NCBI RefSeq assembly: GCF_049800955.1
Contig: NZ_JBNAGA010000001.1
Span: forward strand, 62,001 to 126,000
Length of the DNA: 64,000 nucleotides
Direction of reading: 5' to 3'
Source of the DNA: JAKVBH01 sp049800955
GTDB lineage: Bacteria > Pseudomonadota > Alphaproteobacteria > Rhodobacterales > Rhodobacteraceae
Position numbers and translations under genes: made by a program. The notes below the pieces were generated by a model, which saw only the letters and a list, made by a program, of their open reading frames with translations, had not been told where the DNA came from and did not search any database. The number at the start of each line of letters is the position of its first letter. The first letter of the stretch is position 1. Shown piece by piece: positions 1-8,364 of this stretch.

Positions 1-542
1 TCGCGGTCGATCCAGTCGAACTCTTCCCAAGGGGCCAGCCCGTCAAACCAGAAGTTACCGCGCCAGCGGTAGATGGAGAGTGGATGCCCAATACGCTGTT
101 CGACCGCGCGGTGTGACGCGTGATTGCACAGGGTGATGGAGGGAAAGTCACTATCGGTAAAACCCTGCTCCTGCGCCCGCACCACGCGCGCAGATGCCGC
201 GCGATTTTCCGGTATCAGCGGCCGGGTCCAGTCAATGAGTTTTTGGCCCTCGGTATCCGGGTTCAGATCGAGCTTTCCAAGCAGGGGGTGTTCTAGCGCA
301 ACGCGTTCGAATGCCGCGTCGAGCGTTGCTTGCATGGCGCCCAAACCTTCAACCTTTGAGCCGCGCGTGAAGTTTTGGCATGGGGCCCAGCGGCTGCCGT
401 CAACGGTGGATTGTTCATGTGCCACAGCCCAGATGCGATCCCCTGGCAGAGTGCAGCCCGCCGTGAGGCGGACCTGCGCGATGTCTTCCCGACCATGGCT
501 TTTGATCGGGTGCCGGATGATCTGAGTGACCCGGCCGGTCAC
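1..542 (-). CDS. MOSC domain protein, 3' end cut by window edge
   Basis: Reading the minus strand from a GTG at 542 gives an open frame that runs off the window start (about 180 codons). The translation begins with a MOSC N-terminal-like stretch (TGRVTQIIRHPIKSHGRE) followed by PGDRIWAV, and later an SITLCNHASH segment typical of MOSC (molybdenum cofactor sulfurase C-terminal) proteins, with WRGNFWFDGL near the cut end. Such proteins are thought to carry sulfur on a conserved cysteine; C142-like candidates are visible but the 3' part is missing. The GTG overlaps the yidC stop as GTGA, implying translational coupling. In Rhodobacteraceae a MOSC gene commonly follows yidC, which supports the call. 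Substrate unknown. Confidence 0.8.
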   Translation of the reverse strand, partial: MTGRVTQIIRHPIKSHGREDIAQVRLTAGCTLPGDRIWAVAHEQSTVDGSRWAPCQNFTRGSKVEGLGAMQATLDAAFERVALEHPLLGKLDLNPDTEGQKLIDWTRPLIPENRAASARVVRAQEQGFTDSDFPSITLCNHASHRAVEQRIGHPLSIYRWRGNFWFDGLAPWEEFDWIDR

Positions 543-2362
543 TTCTTGTCCTCAGACCCTGCGGCGCGTTTTTTGAAGCCGGACCGGATATTCCCCATGA
601 TGTCGGGTTTGAAGCCTTGGCTGCGCATGATGAGGTATTGCTGCGTGAAGGTGATCACGTTGTTGGCAATCCAGTAGATCACGAGGCCGCTGGCAAAGCC
701 GCCAAGCATGAACATGAAGATCCATGGTAACCAAGCAAAGATCATCTGTTGGGTCGGGTCCGTGGGCGCCGGGTTGAGCTTTTGCTGCAACCACATCGAA
801 ACACCCAGGAGCAGCGGCAATATACCGATAAAGATCAGGCCCATGATCGAGTTGGGATCCGGCGCGGCATTCGGCAACAGGCCGTACAAGTTGATGATCG
901 ACGTGGGATCGGGCGCGGACAGGTCATTGAATGGTCCGAGCCAAGGCGCGTGACGTAGCTCGAGCGTGACAAAGATTACCTTGTAGAGCGAGAAGAAAAT
1001 CGGGATTTGCAGAAGGATCGGCAAACAGCCTGAGGCGGGGTTTACCTTTTCCTTCTTGTAGAGCGCGACCATCTCCTGCTGGAGCTTCTGCCGGTCTGCT
1101 CCGGCGCGCTCCTTGATCTTCTCCATCTCCGGCTGGAGTTCTTTCATCTTGGCCATGGACACGTATGACTTGTAAGCCAATGGCAACAAGAGGGCCTTGA
1201 TGAGCAGGGTCAGGCCGATAATCGCCCAGCCCATATTTCCGATCCATGCGTTCAAATAGTGAAGAACCGCAAAGATGGGCTTTGTCAGGAAGAAGAACCA
1301 ACCCCAATCAATAGCATCGAGAAAACGGTCGATCCCGTCGGTTTGGTAGCTACGAATGGTTTCCCATTCCTTGGCTCCGGCAAACAATTGGGTTTGCGAT
1401 TGAACCGTGCCGCCGGTCTCCAGGGTGACCGTGGGGAGCACGGCTTCAGTCTGATAGATGTCACGCCGGGGGTCATACTTGGCAACGGCTTTGAAAGGCG
1501 TGCCAGGCGCGGGCACCAGCGTTGTCATCCAGTAGTGATCCGTGAACCCGATCCAGCCGTTGGCCTCAACTTGTGTCACCTCGGCAGGTGCACCCTCGCG
1601 GACATCCATGGCGAAGTCGGGCATGTCGCTGTAATCAATCTCGGCCAGTTCGCCATCGGCCATGCCAACAACGCCCTCATGCAGGATGAAGAAGTTTTTC
1701 AACCCTTGCGGCTCGCCGTGACGCGCCACGATGCCGTAGGGGGCGAGTGTTACAGTGCTGGAGGACGTGTTCTGCACCGATTGCGTAACGGTGAAGAGGT
1801 AGTCCTCATCAATCGCGATTTCCTTGGAAAATGTCAGGCCACTGCCGTTTTGCCATTCGAGCCGTACAGGTGAGTCCTCGGTCAGAGCCCCGTTAGAAAC
1901 GATGCTCCATTGTGTGTTCGGTCCCGGCACATCTTCGAGCCCCAACCCTTGCCCGGGGGCCCAGCCGTGCAGAGCGTAGTAGGCGTTGGGCGTTCCGACG
2001 GGGGACAGGAGCGTGACAATTTCGGAAGTTTCGTCGAGGGTTTCTTTGTAATCCTTCAGGCGCAGCGTATCGATCCGGCCCCCAAGCGTCGAAATGCTGC
2101 CTTCAAGGCGCGCAGTATCAATGTTGACCCGCGGGGAGTTGTCCGCTTCCGTTGTCTCCGATGGGGCCGCAGCTGGCGCATCACTGCCCAATGCAGGCGC
2201 AGCGCTGGGGGTTGTGGCGACGCCGTCACCTGCGCTCTGCTCCACAACGGGATTTTCCGGCAGCGCGTCCGGTTCAGGCGGTGGAAACATAATGAACCAC
2301 ACAAGGATCACCGCAAAGCTCAACGCTGTTGCAAGGAGGAGATTCCGGTTCTGTTCGTCCAT
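539..2362 (-). CDS. yidC: Membrane protein insertase YidC (Oxa1 family)
   Basis: 607 residues, the normal length for a Gram-negative YidC. It inserts and folds inner-membrane proteins, alone or with SecYEG. A first membrane helix lies near residues 8-27, then a Pro/Ala-rich linker, a periplasmic P1 beta domain to about residue 345, and the conserved C-terminal insertase core from about 350 with LTLLIKALLLPL and GCLPILLQIPIFFSLYKV, ending in a lysine-rich cytoplasmic tail (KKRAAGSEDKK). It sits downstream of rpmH, rnpA, yidD and ttcA on the same strand, as in related genomes, although an EAL-domain gene lies between ttcA and yidC. The next gene (MOSC) overlaps its stop by 4 bp. ATG at 2362 is the only good start. 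Confidence 0.97.
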   Translation of the reverse strand: MDEQNRNLLLATALSFAVILVWFIMFPPPEPDALPENPVVEQSAGDGVATTPSAAPALGSDAPAAAPSETTEADNSPRVNIDTARLEGSISTLGGRIDTLRLKDYKETLDETSEIVTLLSPVGTPNAYYALHGWAPGQGLGLEDVPGPNTQWSIVSNGALTEDSPVRLEWQNGSGLTFSKEIAIDEDYLFTVTQSVQNTSSSTVTLAPYGIVARHGEPQGLKNFFILHEGVVGMADGELAEIDYSDMPDFAMDVREGAPAEVTQVEANGWIGFTDHYWMTTLVPAPGTPFKAVAKYDPRRDIYQTEAVLPTVTLETGGTVQSQTQLFAGAKEWETIRSYQTDGIDRFLDAIDWGWFFFLTKPIFAVLHYLNAWIGNMGWAIIGLTLLIKALLLPLAYKSYVSMAKMKELQPEMEKIKERAGADRQKLQQEMVALYKKEKVNPASGCLPILLQIPIFFSLYKVIFVTLELRHAPWLGPFNDLSAPDPTSIINLYGLLPNAAPDPNSIMGLIFIGILPLLLGVSMWLQQKLNPAPTDPTQQMIFAWLPWIFMFMLGGFASGLVIYWIANNVITFTQQYLIMRSQGFKPDIMGNIRSGFKKRAAGSEDKK

Positions 2363-2479
2363 AAGTCTGCCGCCACCTGTACAGAGAATATTAGGCCCGG
2401 GTTCAACATGAGAAAACGCTGAAATTCAAGCGCAAACTACGCCGATGCGGTCAAGATGCCGCCATTGTGGAGACTGCGA

Positions 2480-4024
2480 TCAAGCAGTTTTCCCGCCAAT
2501 AACCGGTGGGTGCGCCAGTTTCGCTTCGTGCGCCTCGATCCACTCGGCAAGCATGTCTCTGGGCATGGGGCGCGCGATCCCAAAACCTTGCACATGATCG
2601 ACGCCTAACTGGCTTACGAGCGCGTGCTCTCCGACGCTTTCCAGTCCCTCCGCGAGGGTCGATAGCTCCAGTCGCTCGGCCATGGTCAATATGGCAGTCA
2701 GCATCCGCTGTTGATCAGGGTCCGTGTCGCACTTGGTAACAAAGGAACGATCAATTTTCAGGCGATCTATGGGAAACCGGCGCAGCGATGTGATGGAGGC
2801 ATGCCCTGTGCCGAAGTCATCGAGATCGATATGGCACCCCAGATCAGCCAAACCGGCAATGTTTCTGACCAATATGTCATCGGGCGCTCCTGCCACAACA
2901 CTCTCAAGGATTTCCACGGCCAGTCGGTCCGGTGAGAGTTCGAATCGATCCAGTTGCCATTTAACTCGGTCCAGCAACTTCGGATTGCGCAGTTCCTCGG
3001 CCGCAAAGTTCACGCCAACCACCGGGATATGCACGCCATCGAGATCAAGGCTTCGCACGGCTTCCAGCGATTGCGTCAGCATGGTCTCATTCAGATGATC
3101 CATGAAACCCGCCTGTTCGAGAGCTGGCAGAAACTCACCGGGCGCGATCATGCCGCGTTGCGGGTGGATCCAGCGCGCCAGGGCCTCAATCCCGCTGACT
3201 TGGCCAGTATCTGTGGAAATCTGCGGTTGGAACCAGGCGCAGATTTCACCGCGCTCAAAAGCACCAACAGCTTCTTGTATGAGCGCCTTCCGGGCAACTT
3301 CTATCCGTTTCATCTCGGACGAGAAGGAGCGGATTGCTGAGGGGCCGTTGCGTCGGGCTTCGATCAACGCGGTCGTCGCCCCTTCGAGCAAACCTCGCGC
3401 TGTGGCGTTTTTCGCGCGTGTCAAGGTGCAAAGGCCAATAGAAACCGTGATATATGCAGAAGATGCGTTGATCGCGATGGGATCCTCAAGATTGGTTTGC
3501 AGGCGTGCGGCTATTTGCAGGGCCAGTTCGAGATCGATCCGTTTCACCGGATGCAACGTGATCGCGATGCGGCTGTCGCCAACGCGTGCGACAACATCGT
3601 CGGCGCGCATCGTGATCATGATGCGATCCGCAATGGTCTCCATGATCCTGTCACAGGCGGATTGTCCATAGCGCTCTGAAAGCTCGGAAAAGCTGTCAAT
3701 CTCGATGACAAACCCTGCCGTGGTGCGGCCGGTCTGTTCGCAAAATCCGATGGTTTCCTCGGTGCGCTGATACAACTCTTCTCGCAGCTCCAGTCCCGTC
3801 ACAAGGTCGCGTGACCGCGCGGTGCCGCCTGAGTTTCCCATGATGGCAAGCACAAGGAGATAAAGGGTGACGATGACCGTGCCTCCGATCAGCCCTGTCT
3901 CTCCCCACATATGGTATGCCCCCCACATGATCATGGGCGCGAAGGCCAGCGGAACGTAGCTGTGCCGCATCAGCCGCATGCATCGGCGCATAAGTGAGAT
4001 GTGTGCCGGAAGGCGATCAGACAT
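2480..4024 (-). CDS. EAL-domain c-di-GMP phosphodiesterase with degenerate GGDEF domain
   Basis: 514 residues from the ATG at 4024, chosen because a GAGGAG lies 8 nt upstream; a TTG 18 nt earlier is unlikely. One or two membrane segments at about residues 22-62 anchor it. A GGDEF-fold domain (about 75-235) has VGDSR at 148-152 in place of GGDEF, so cyclase activity is not expected. The EAL domain (about 250-505) keeps EAL (280-282), N339, E371/E374, DDFGTG (402-407), KID (423-425), EGLE (459-462) and QGF (479-481), the residues known to bind metal and c-di-GMP, so hydrolysis of c-di-GMP is likely. It is placed between ttcA and yidC, probably as an independent unit. The degenerate GGDEF may bind GTP as a regulatory site, which is inference. 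Confidence 0.88.
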   Translation of the reverse strand: MSDRLPAHISLMRRCMRLMRHSYVPLAFAPMIMWGAYHMWGETGLIGGTVIVTLYLLVLAIMGNSGGTARSRDLVTGLELREELYQRTEETIGFCEQTGRTTAGFVIEIDSFSELSERYGQSACDRIMETIADRIMITMRADDVVARVGDSRIAITLHPVKRIDLELALQIAARLQTNLEDPIAINASSAYITVSIGLCTLTRAKNATARGLLEGATTALIEARRNGPSAIRSFSSEMKRIEVARKALIQEAVGAFERGEICAWFQPQISTDTGQVSGIEALARWIHPQRGMIAPGEFLPALEQAGFMDHLNETMLTQSLEAVRSLDLDGVHIPVVGVNFAAEELRNPKLLDRVKWQLDRFELSPDRLAVEILESVVAGAPDDILVRNIAGLADLGCHIDLDDFGTGHASITSLRRFPIDRLKIDRSFVTKCDTDPDQQRMLTAILTMAERLELSTLAEGLESVGEHALVSQLGVDHVQGFGIARPMPRDMLAEWIEAHEAKLAHPPVIGGKTA

Positions 4025-4126
4025 GTGTGTTCTCCTCGGCAATCTGCCGTTGGGAGGGACACTAAGCCTTAGCCCTAAGCCGATGATTAACGCGACCGTG
4101 ATGCGCGCAATTCATTGCGCCGAATT

Positions 4127-4954
4127 TTACAGATGTCGCGCAAGCGCTGTAAAATCAAAGAGTTTTGGATCAAGCAAATGCGAGGGGCGCGCATTCATCA
4201 ACGCGCGAAACATGACTTGCCGCCGCCCCGGCGCATTCTTTTCCCAGCCATCGAGAATCGCTTTGACCTGTTGACGTTGCAACCCGTCCTGCGAGCCACA
4301 CAGGTCACAGGGGATGATGGGATATTGCATGGCACGGGCGAATTTCTCGCAATCGACCTCAGCCACATGGGCCAAGGGGCGGTAGACAAACAGATCGCCT
4401 TCTTCATTCAGGAGCTTAGGCGGCATGGTTGCGAGGCGCCCTCCATGAAAGAGGTTCATGAAAAACGTCTCAAGAATATCGTCGCGATGGTGGCCCAGAA
4501 CCACGGCACTACAGCCTTCTTCCCGCGCAATCCGATAAAGGATGCCGCGCCGAAGCCGCGAACAAAGCGCACAAAAGGTTCTGCCCTGAGGGATTTTGTC
4601 CATCACGACCGAATAGGTATCCTGATACTCGATGCGATGCGGGATGTCGCGCACTTCGAGAAAACGCGGCAGAACTGTTGCCGGGAAGCCGGGCTGGCCC
4701 TGATCCAGATTGCAGGCCAAAAGCTCTACAGGCAGCAGCCCGCGCCACTTCAGCTCATAAAGCACCGCGAGCAAAGTGTAGGAATCCTTGCCGCCAGAGA
4801 GACAAACCAGCCACTTGGCGCCCGGCTCGATCATGCCGTATTGCTCAATGGCTTCGCGCGCATTCTGGATCAGACGCTTGCGGAGTTTTTTGAACTCTGT
4901 CGTCTTGGGAGCGCCCGCAAAAAGCGGATGTATATCTTCGGTCTCGTCTAACAT
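4127..4954 (-). CDS. ttcA: tRNA 2-thiocytidine (s2C32) synthetase TtcA
   Basis: 275 residues. TtcA is an ATP-dependent, Fe-S cluster enzyme that thiolates cytidine 32 in certain tRNAs. The PP-loop SGGKDS is at residues 53-58, and the two CxxC motifs that hold the cluster are CALC (128-131) and CDLC (216-219); GHHRDD, typical of the family, lies near 155. The length is close to the usual 270-310. ATG at 4954 is preceded by a GGAAC. It lies about 105 bp downstream of yidD on the same strand, so it could belong to the rpmH-rnpA-yidD unit. No missing residues were seen. Confidence 0.95.
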   Translation of the reverse strand: MLDETEDIHPLFAGAPKTTEFKKLRKRLIQNAREAIEQYGMIEPGAKWLVCLSGGKDSYTLLAVLYELKWRGLLPVELLACNLDQGQPGFPATVLPRFLEVRDIPHRIEYQDTYSVVMDKIPQGRTFCALCSRLRRGILYRIAREEGCSAVVLGHHRDDILETFFMNLFHGGRLATMPPKLLNEEGDLFVYRPLAHVAEVDCEKFARAMQYPIIPCDLCGSQDGLQRQQVKAILDGWEKNAPGRRQVMFRALMNARPSHLLDPKLFDFTALARHL

Positions 4955-5059
4955 GGGGGTTCCTATACCATGGCCTGCGTGATCCGAAAGAGGCGGTATC
5001 GAGAGGACTGGAAGAATTGGGTGCGCGCGACCATCCGCGGCACAGGTCTTTGCGCGGCG

Positions 5060-5314
5060 CTAAGAGGTGTCGCGGTTCTTTGGATGGCTCGGTGGATCGG
5101 GGACCGGATCGTAACCATCGCGGCCCCAAGGATGACAACGCCCTATACGCCGGAGGGCCAACCAGGCGCCTTTGACCCCACCATGTTTTTCCAGCGCCTC
5201 CAGCGCATAGGCCGAACATGTCGGCTGATAACGACAATTGAAGCCAACCCAGGGCGAAAACACGAGCCGATAGCCGCGCACGGGAAGAGCGAGGGCCTTT
5301 GCAAGCAGGCTCAT
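5060..5314 (-). CDS. yidD: Membrane protein insertion efficiency factor YidD
   Basis: 84 residues. It shows the family hallmark GYRLVFSPWVGFNCRYQPTC (residues about 14-33) followed by SAYALEALEKHG and a GRCHPWGRDGYDPVP segment, all typical of YidD, a small membrane-associated protein that assists Sec/YidC insertion. Start ATG at 5314 overlaps the rnpA stop as ATGA, so translation is probably coupled to rnpA. The order rpmH-rnpA-yidD is the widely conserved one. Confidence 0.96.
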   Translation of the reverse strand: MSLLAKALALPVRGYRLVFSPWVGFNCRYQPTCSAYALEALEKHGGVKGAWLALRRIGRCHPWGRDGYDPVPDPPSHPKNRDTS

Positions 5315-5724
5315 CGATCGCTGCCGTGCAGTTTTTTCAGAGCCTTGACGAGATCCGCCTTGAGATCGGCAAAGTCTCGTGTTGCGGTTTTTGTGGCCCG
5401 GCCAATCAGGACATAGTCAAATTGCGCATGTCCCAAGTCTGGGATGACGAGACGCGCGATTTCACGAAGCCGCCGCTTGGCGCGGTTGCGGGCCACGGCA
5501 TTGCCCACCTTTTTGGAGCAGGTGAACCCGACGCGAATGCCCGTCGCCGTTTCATCGACGCGGCGTTGGCGTGCTTGCAGGATAAACCCGGTTGTCGCGA
5601 CACGCGGCGCGCGCGCGGCGCGCTGAAAATCCGCACGCGCTTTCAGGGTTGTAAAACGAGAGAAAGCCGCCTGCGGCACATGGGCCGGGGCGGCTTGATC
5701 GATATCTCGCGGCTCTACCATCAT
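5311..5724 (-). CDS. rnpA: Ribonuclease P protein component RnpA
   Basis: 137 residues. It is the protein subunit of RNase P, which trims the 5' leaders of pre-tRNAs together with the catalytic RNA (not in this window). The signature RNR-type motif is present as NAVARNRAKRRLRE, preceded by RVGFTCSKKVG, both diagnostic. Two adjacent ATGs (5724 and 5721) are possible starts. The gene follows rpmH by 16 bp and overlaps yidD by 4 bp. The N-terminal 25 residues are variable in the family and here unremarkable. Confidence 0.96.
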   Translation of the reverse strand: MMVEPRDIDQAAPAHVPQAAFSRFTTLKARADFQRAARAPRVATTGFILQARQRRVDETATGIRVGFTCSKKVGNAVARNRAKRRLREIARLVIPDLGHAQFDYVLIGRATKTATRDFADLKADLVKALKKLHGSDR

Positions 5725-5740
5725 CGGCAGAGCACGCCGC

Positions 5741-5875
5741 TTATGCGCTCAGCGACTTGCGGCCGCGGGCACGACGTGCGTTGAGGATTTTGCGGCCAGC
5801 TTTGGTGGCCATGCGCGCGCGGAAACCGTGGCGCCGCTTGCGCACGAGATTGGAAGGCTGAAAGGTGCGTTTCAT
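5741..5875 (-). CDS. rpmH: 50S ribosomal protein L34
   Basis: A 44-residue frame on the minus strand: [20 protein letters not shown] at the start and [11 protein letters not shown] at the end, an exact fit to bacterial L34 in length, arginine/lysine content and sequence. It is the first gene of the rpmH-rnpA-yidD-ttcA run. Its promoter should lie in the roughly 300 bp to its right that it shares with the divergent membrane-protein gene. Confidence 0.98.
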
Positions 5876-6172
5876 CGCATCTACTCCGGTTTACGGCCCT
5901 TGACCCGCGGAATCGGGTTTGGGCGGAAATCTGAAGCCCGGTCTATAGGAGGGTGCATCTCGCCTGTCAAACGCTTCCGGGGCCTTGTGCCGGGAAAAGC
6001 TGCAACAAATCCTTCATCCGATGCGGGCAAATGTTTCAAAAAGGCATTTCTGTCCCGCCCAGCTCACGAGTTTGCACACCCGACATCAAGCGGCCGTGAT
6101 AACTCTCGCAGCGCAATGGCGCCGGGGCCACGTTTTGTTCAGAACAGACACAACGCCAAAGGCTCCGAGACG
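5876..6172. promoter_or_regulatory. Divergent intergenic region between rpmH and the TVP38 gene
   Basis: About 297 bp with no convincing gene. An open frame on the plus strand extends the downstream gene upstream through here, but it lacks family similarity and starts inside rpmH. The stretch must hold the promoters of rpmH (leftward) and of the TVP38-family gene (rightward). I could not place convincing -35/-10 boxes or DnaA boxes by eye. Confidence 0.5.
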
Positions 6173-6919
6173 ATGAGTGATATGACACACCCCCCGCAAA
6201 CCCCAAGCCCCAAAGGCGGAATTGCCCGCCATGTGCCGCTTCTTGCCATTGGGCTTGTTGCAGTGATCGGGGCCTTCACTCTCAAGGATTATCTCAGCTT
6301 TGAAACGCTGCGCGACAATCGCGAGGTTCTGATCGCGTTTCGGGATGCAAACTTCGTGATGACAGCCGGTCTTTTCGTGTTGGCTTATGCGCTGATTGTG
6401 GCCTTCTCGCTGCCAGGTGCCACGATTGCGACGCTGACGGGCGGCTTTTTGTTCGCGACGTTTCCCGGCGCGCTTTTCAATATCGTCGGCGCCACAATCG
6501 GTGCGACGGCGATTTTCCTCGCCGCCCGTTACGGACTTGGCGCGAAACTGTCGGCCAAGATGGACAATTCCGGGGGGGCTGTGAAGAAGATCAAGACCGG
6601 TCTCGAGGACAACCAATGGTCAGCGCTGTTTGTGATGCGTCTTGTGCCTGCGGTGCCTTTCTTCGTGGCCAATCTCATCCCTGCTTTTCTCGATGTGCCT
6701 TTGCATCGGTACGTGATCTCAACCTTTTTGGGCATCCTGCCGGGCGCGGTCGTCTTTACGTCCGTGGGCGCTGGTCTGGGTGAAGTTTTTGCAGCGGGTG
6801 AAACGCCGGATCTCTCGATCATCTTTGAGCCACACATTATCGGCCCGATCCTTGGTCTTGCAGCCCTCTCGCTCCTGCCCGTCGCTCTCAAAGCCCTTCG
6901 CGGCAAGAAGGAAGCCTGA
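6173..6919 (+). CDS. TVP38/TMEM64 (SNARE-associated, DedA-like) membrane protein
   Basis: 248 residues from ATG 6173 (MSDMTHPPQTP), chosen because family similarity begins there. Hydrophobic segments lie at about residues 20-40, 58-80, 85-130, 160-185, 195-215 and 225-242. The family core GATIATLTGGFLFATFPGAL, the GATIGATAIFLAARYGLG segment and the RLVPAVPFFVANLIPAF motif are clear. These proteins are linked to lipid scrambling or membrane transport, but no specific substrate can be assigned. It is separated by 3 bp from a MerA/Lpd-like flavoprotein; this pairing is common in proteobacteria and suggests a joint role, possibly in metal or thiol stress (inference). Confidence 0.88.
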   Translation: MSDMTHPPQTPSPKGGIARHVPLLAIGLVAVIGAFTLKDYLSFETLRDNREVLIAFRDANFVMTAGLFVLAYALIVAFSLPGATIATLTGGFLFATFPGALFNIVGATIGATAIFLAARYGLGAKLSAKMDNSGGAVKKIKTGLEDNQWSALFVMRLVPAVPFFVANLIPAFLDVPLHRYVISTFLGILPGAVVFTSVGAGLGEVFAAGETPDLSIIFEPHIIGPILGLAALSLLPVALKALRGKKEA

Positions 6920-6922
6920 CCG

Positions 6923-8341
6923 ATGAACCGCTTGAAAACAGACCTTCTGATCATTGGCGCAGGCTCCGGTGGCCTCTCCATGGCCGCAGGTGCCGCACAG
7001 ATGGGCGCGGATGTCGTTCTTCTCGAAGATCACAAGATGGGCGGCGATTGCCTGAACTACGGCTGTGTCCCTTCCAAGGCGATCCTCGCCAGCGCCAAGA
7101 CAGCTTATGCCCAGAGCCATGCCAGCCAATACGGCGTTGCCAATGTGGTGCCGCAAGTCGACTACGCGGCGGCCAAGGATCATGTGGCCGATGTCATCGC
7201 CCAGATCGAACCGGTGGATAGCCAGGAACGCTTTGAGGGTTTCGGTGTCAACGTGATCCGCGAACGTGGCCGGTTCATCTCGCCTACGGAAGTGCAGGCG
7301 GGTGACACCGTGATCACCGCGCGGCGCATCGTGATCGCCACGGGCTCCTCCCCCTTCGTGCCCCCGATCCCGGGGCTTGATCAGATCCCCTACATTACCA
7401 ATGAGAGCCTTTGGGAGCTGCGCGAACAGCCCGAGCACCTGCTGGTCATCGGCGGCGGGCCTATCGGGATGGAAATGGCGCAGGCGCATCATCGCCTTGG
7501 CTCCAAGGTCACCGTGATCGAAGGCGCCAAGGCGCTGGGCAAGGATGATCCGGAGATGGCCGAGATCGTGCTGGAGAACCTGCGCGGCGAGGGTATCGAG
7601 ATCGCCGAAGATGCGCTGGCCAAGGAAGTGCGCGGCACCGCCGGCGCCATCGAGGTCGAAACGCAAGACGGACGCGTGTTCAAAGGCTCGCATATTCTTG
7701 TCGCTGTCGGTCGCAAAGCCAATACGGACGACCTTGGCCTCGACAAAGCGGGCATTGAAACGCACCGGACAGGCATCACCGTCGATGCGGGGATGCGGAC
7801 AACCAACAAGCGCGTCTACGCCATCGGCGATGCCGCAGGCGGGCTGCAATTCACCCATGTTGCGGGCTACCACGCGGGCGTGATCATCCGCTCGATCCTC
7901 TTTGGCCTGCCTGCCAAGGCGACGACGGCCCATATCCCCTGGGCCACCTATACCGAGCCCGAGCTCAGCCAGGTTGGCCTGACCGAAGCGCAGGCCCGCA
8001 AGGAACACGGCGACCGGCTGGAGGTGGTGCGCTTTGACTACCACCACAACGACCGCGCCATCGCCGAGCGCAAAACCCGCGGCCGCATCAAGGTCATGGT
8101 CGTGAAAGGCCGCCCGGTGGGCGTCTCGATTGCGGGCCATCAGGCGGGCGAGCTCATCAATCTCTGGGCGCTGGTTCTGGCCAACAAGCTCAAGATGAAA
8201 AACGTCGCCGCGATGGTTGCGCCTTACCCCACAATTGGGGAGGTTAACAAACGCGCCGCAGGGGCTTATTTCTCACCAAGATTGTTTGAGAGCGATACGG
8301 TCAAGCGGGTGGTCCGCTTTGTCCAGCGCTGGATCCCGTAA
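6923..8341 (+). CDS. FAD-dependent pyridine nucleotide-disulfide oxidoreductase (MerA/Lpd-like)
   Basis: 472 residues with an N-terminal FAD site IGAGSGGLSMAAGA (11-24) and the redox-active disulfide GGDCLNYGCVPSK (C43, C48), an NAD(P) site VIGGGPIGMEMAQ, a second FAD motif YAIGDAAG, and the C-terminal dimerisation domain. At the place where dihydrolipoamide dehydrogenase has a catalytic His in HPTxxE this protein reads YPTIGE, so it is unlikely to be a true Lpd; a tyrosine there resembles mercuric-reductase-like enzymes, but the N-terminal heavy-metal domain and C-terminal vicinal cysteines of MerA are absent. Substrate unknown. It is co-transcribed with the TVP38 gene (3 bp gap) and probably the following kinase (23 bp gap). 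Confidence 0.88.
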   Translation: MNRLKTDLLIIGAGSGGLSMAAGAAQMGADVVLLEDHKMGGDCLNYGCVPSKAILASAKTAYAQSHASQYGVANVVPQVDYAAAKDHVADVIAQIEPVDSQERFEGFGVNVIRERGRFISPTEVQAGDTVITARRIVIATGSSPFVPPIPGLDQIPYITNESLWELREQPEHLLVIGGGPIGMEMAQAHHRLGSKVTVIEGAKALGKDDPEMAEIVLENLRGEGIEIAEDALAKEVRGTAGAIEVETQDGRVFKGSHILVAVGRKANTDDLGLDKAGIETHRTGITVDAGMRTTNKRVYAIGDAAGGLQFTHVAGYHAGVIIRSILFGLPAKATTAHIPWATYTEPELSQVGLTEAQARKEHGDRLEVVRFDYHHNDRAIAERKTRGRIKVMVVKGRPVGVSIAGHQAGELINLWALVLANKLKMKNVAAMVAPYPTIGEVNKRAAGAYFSPRLFESDTVKRVVRFVQRWIP

Positions 8342-8364
8342 CGACCAAGGGCAGGAGACAAGAG

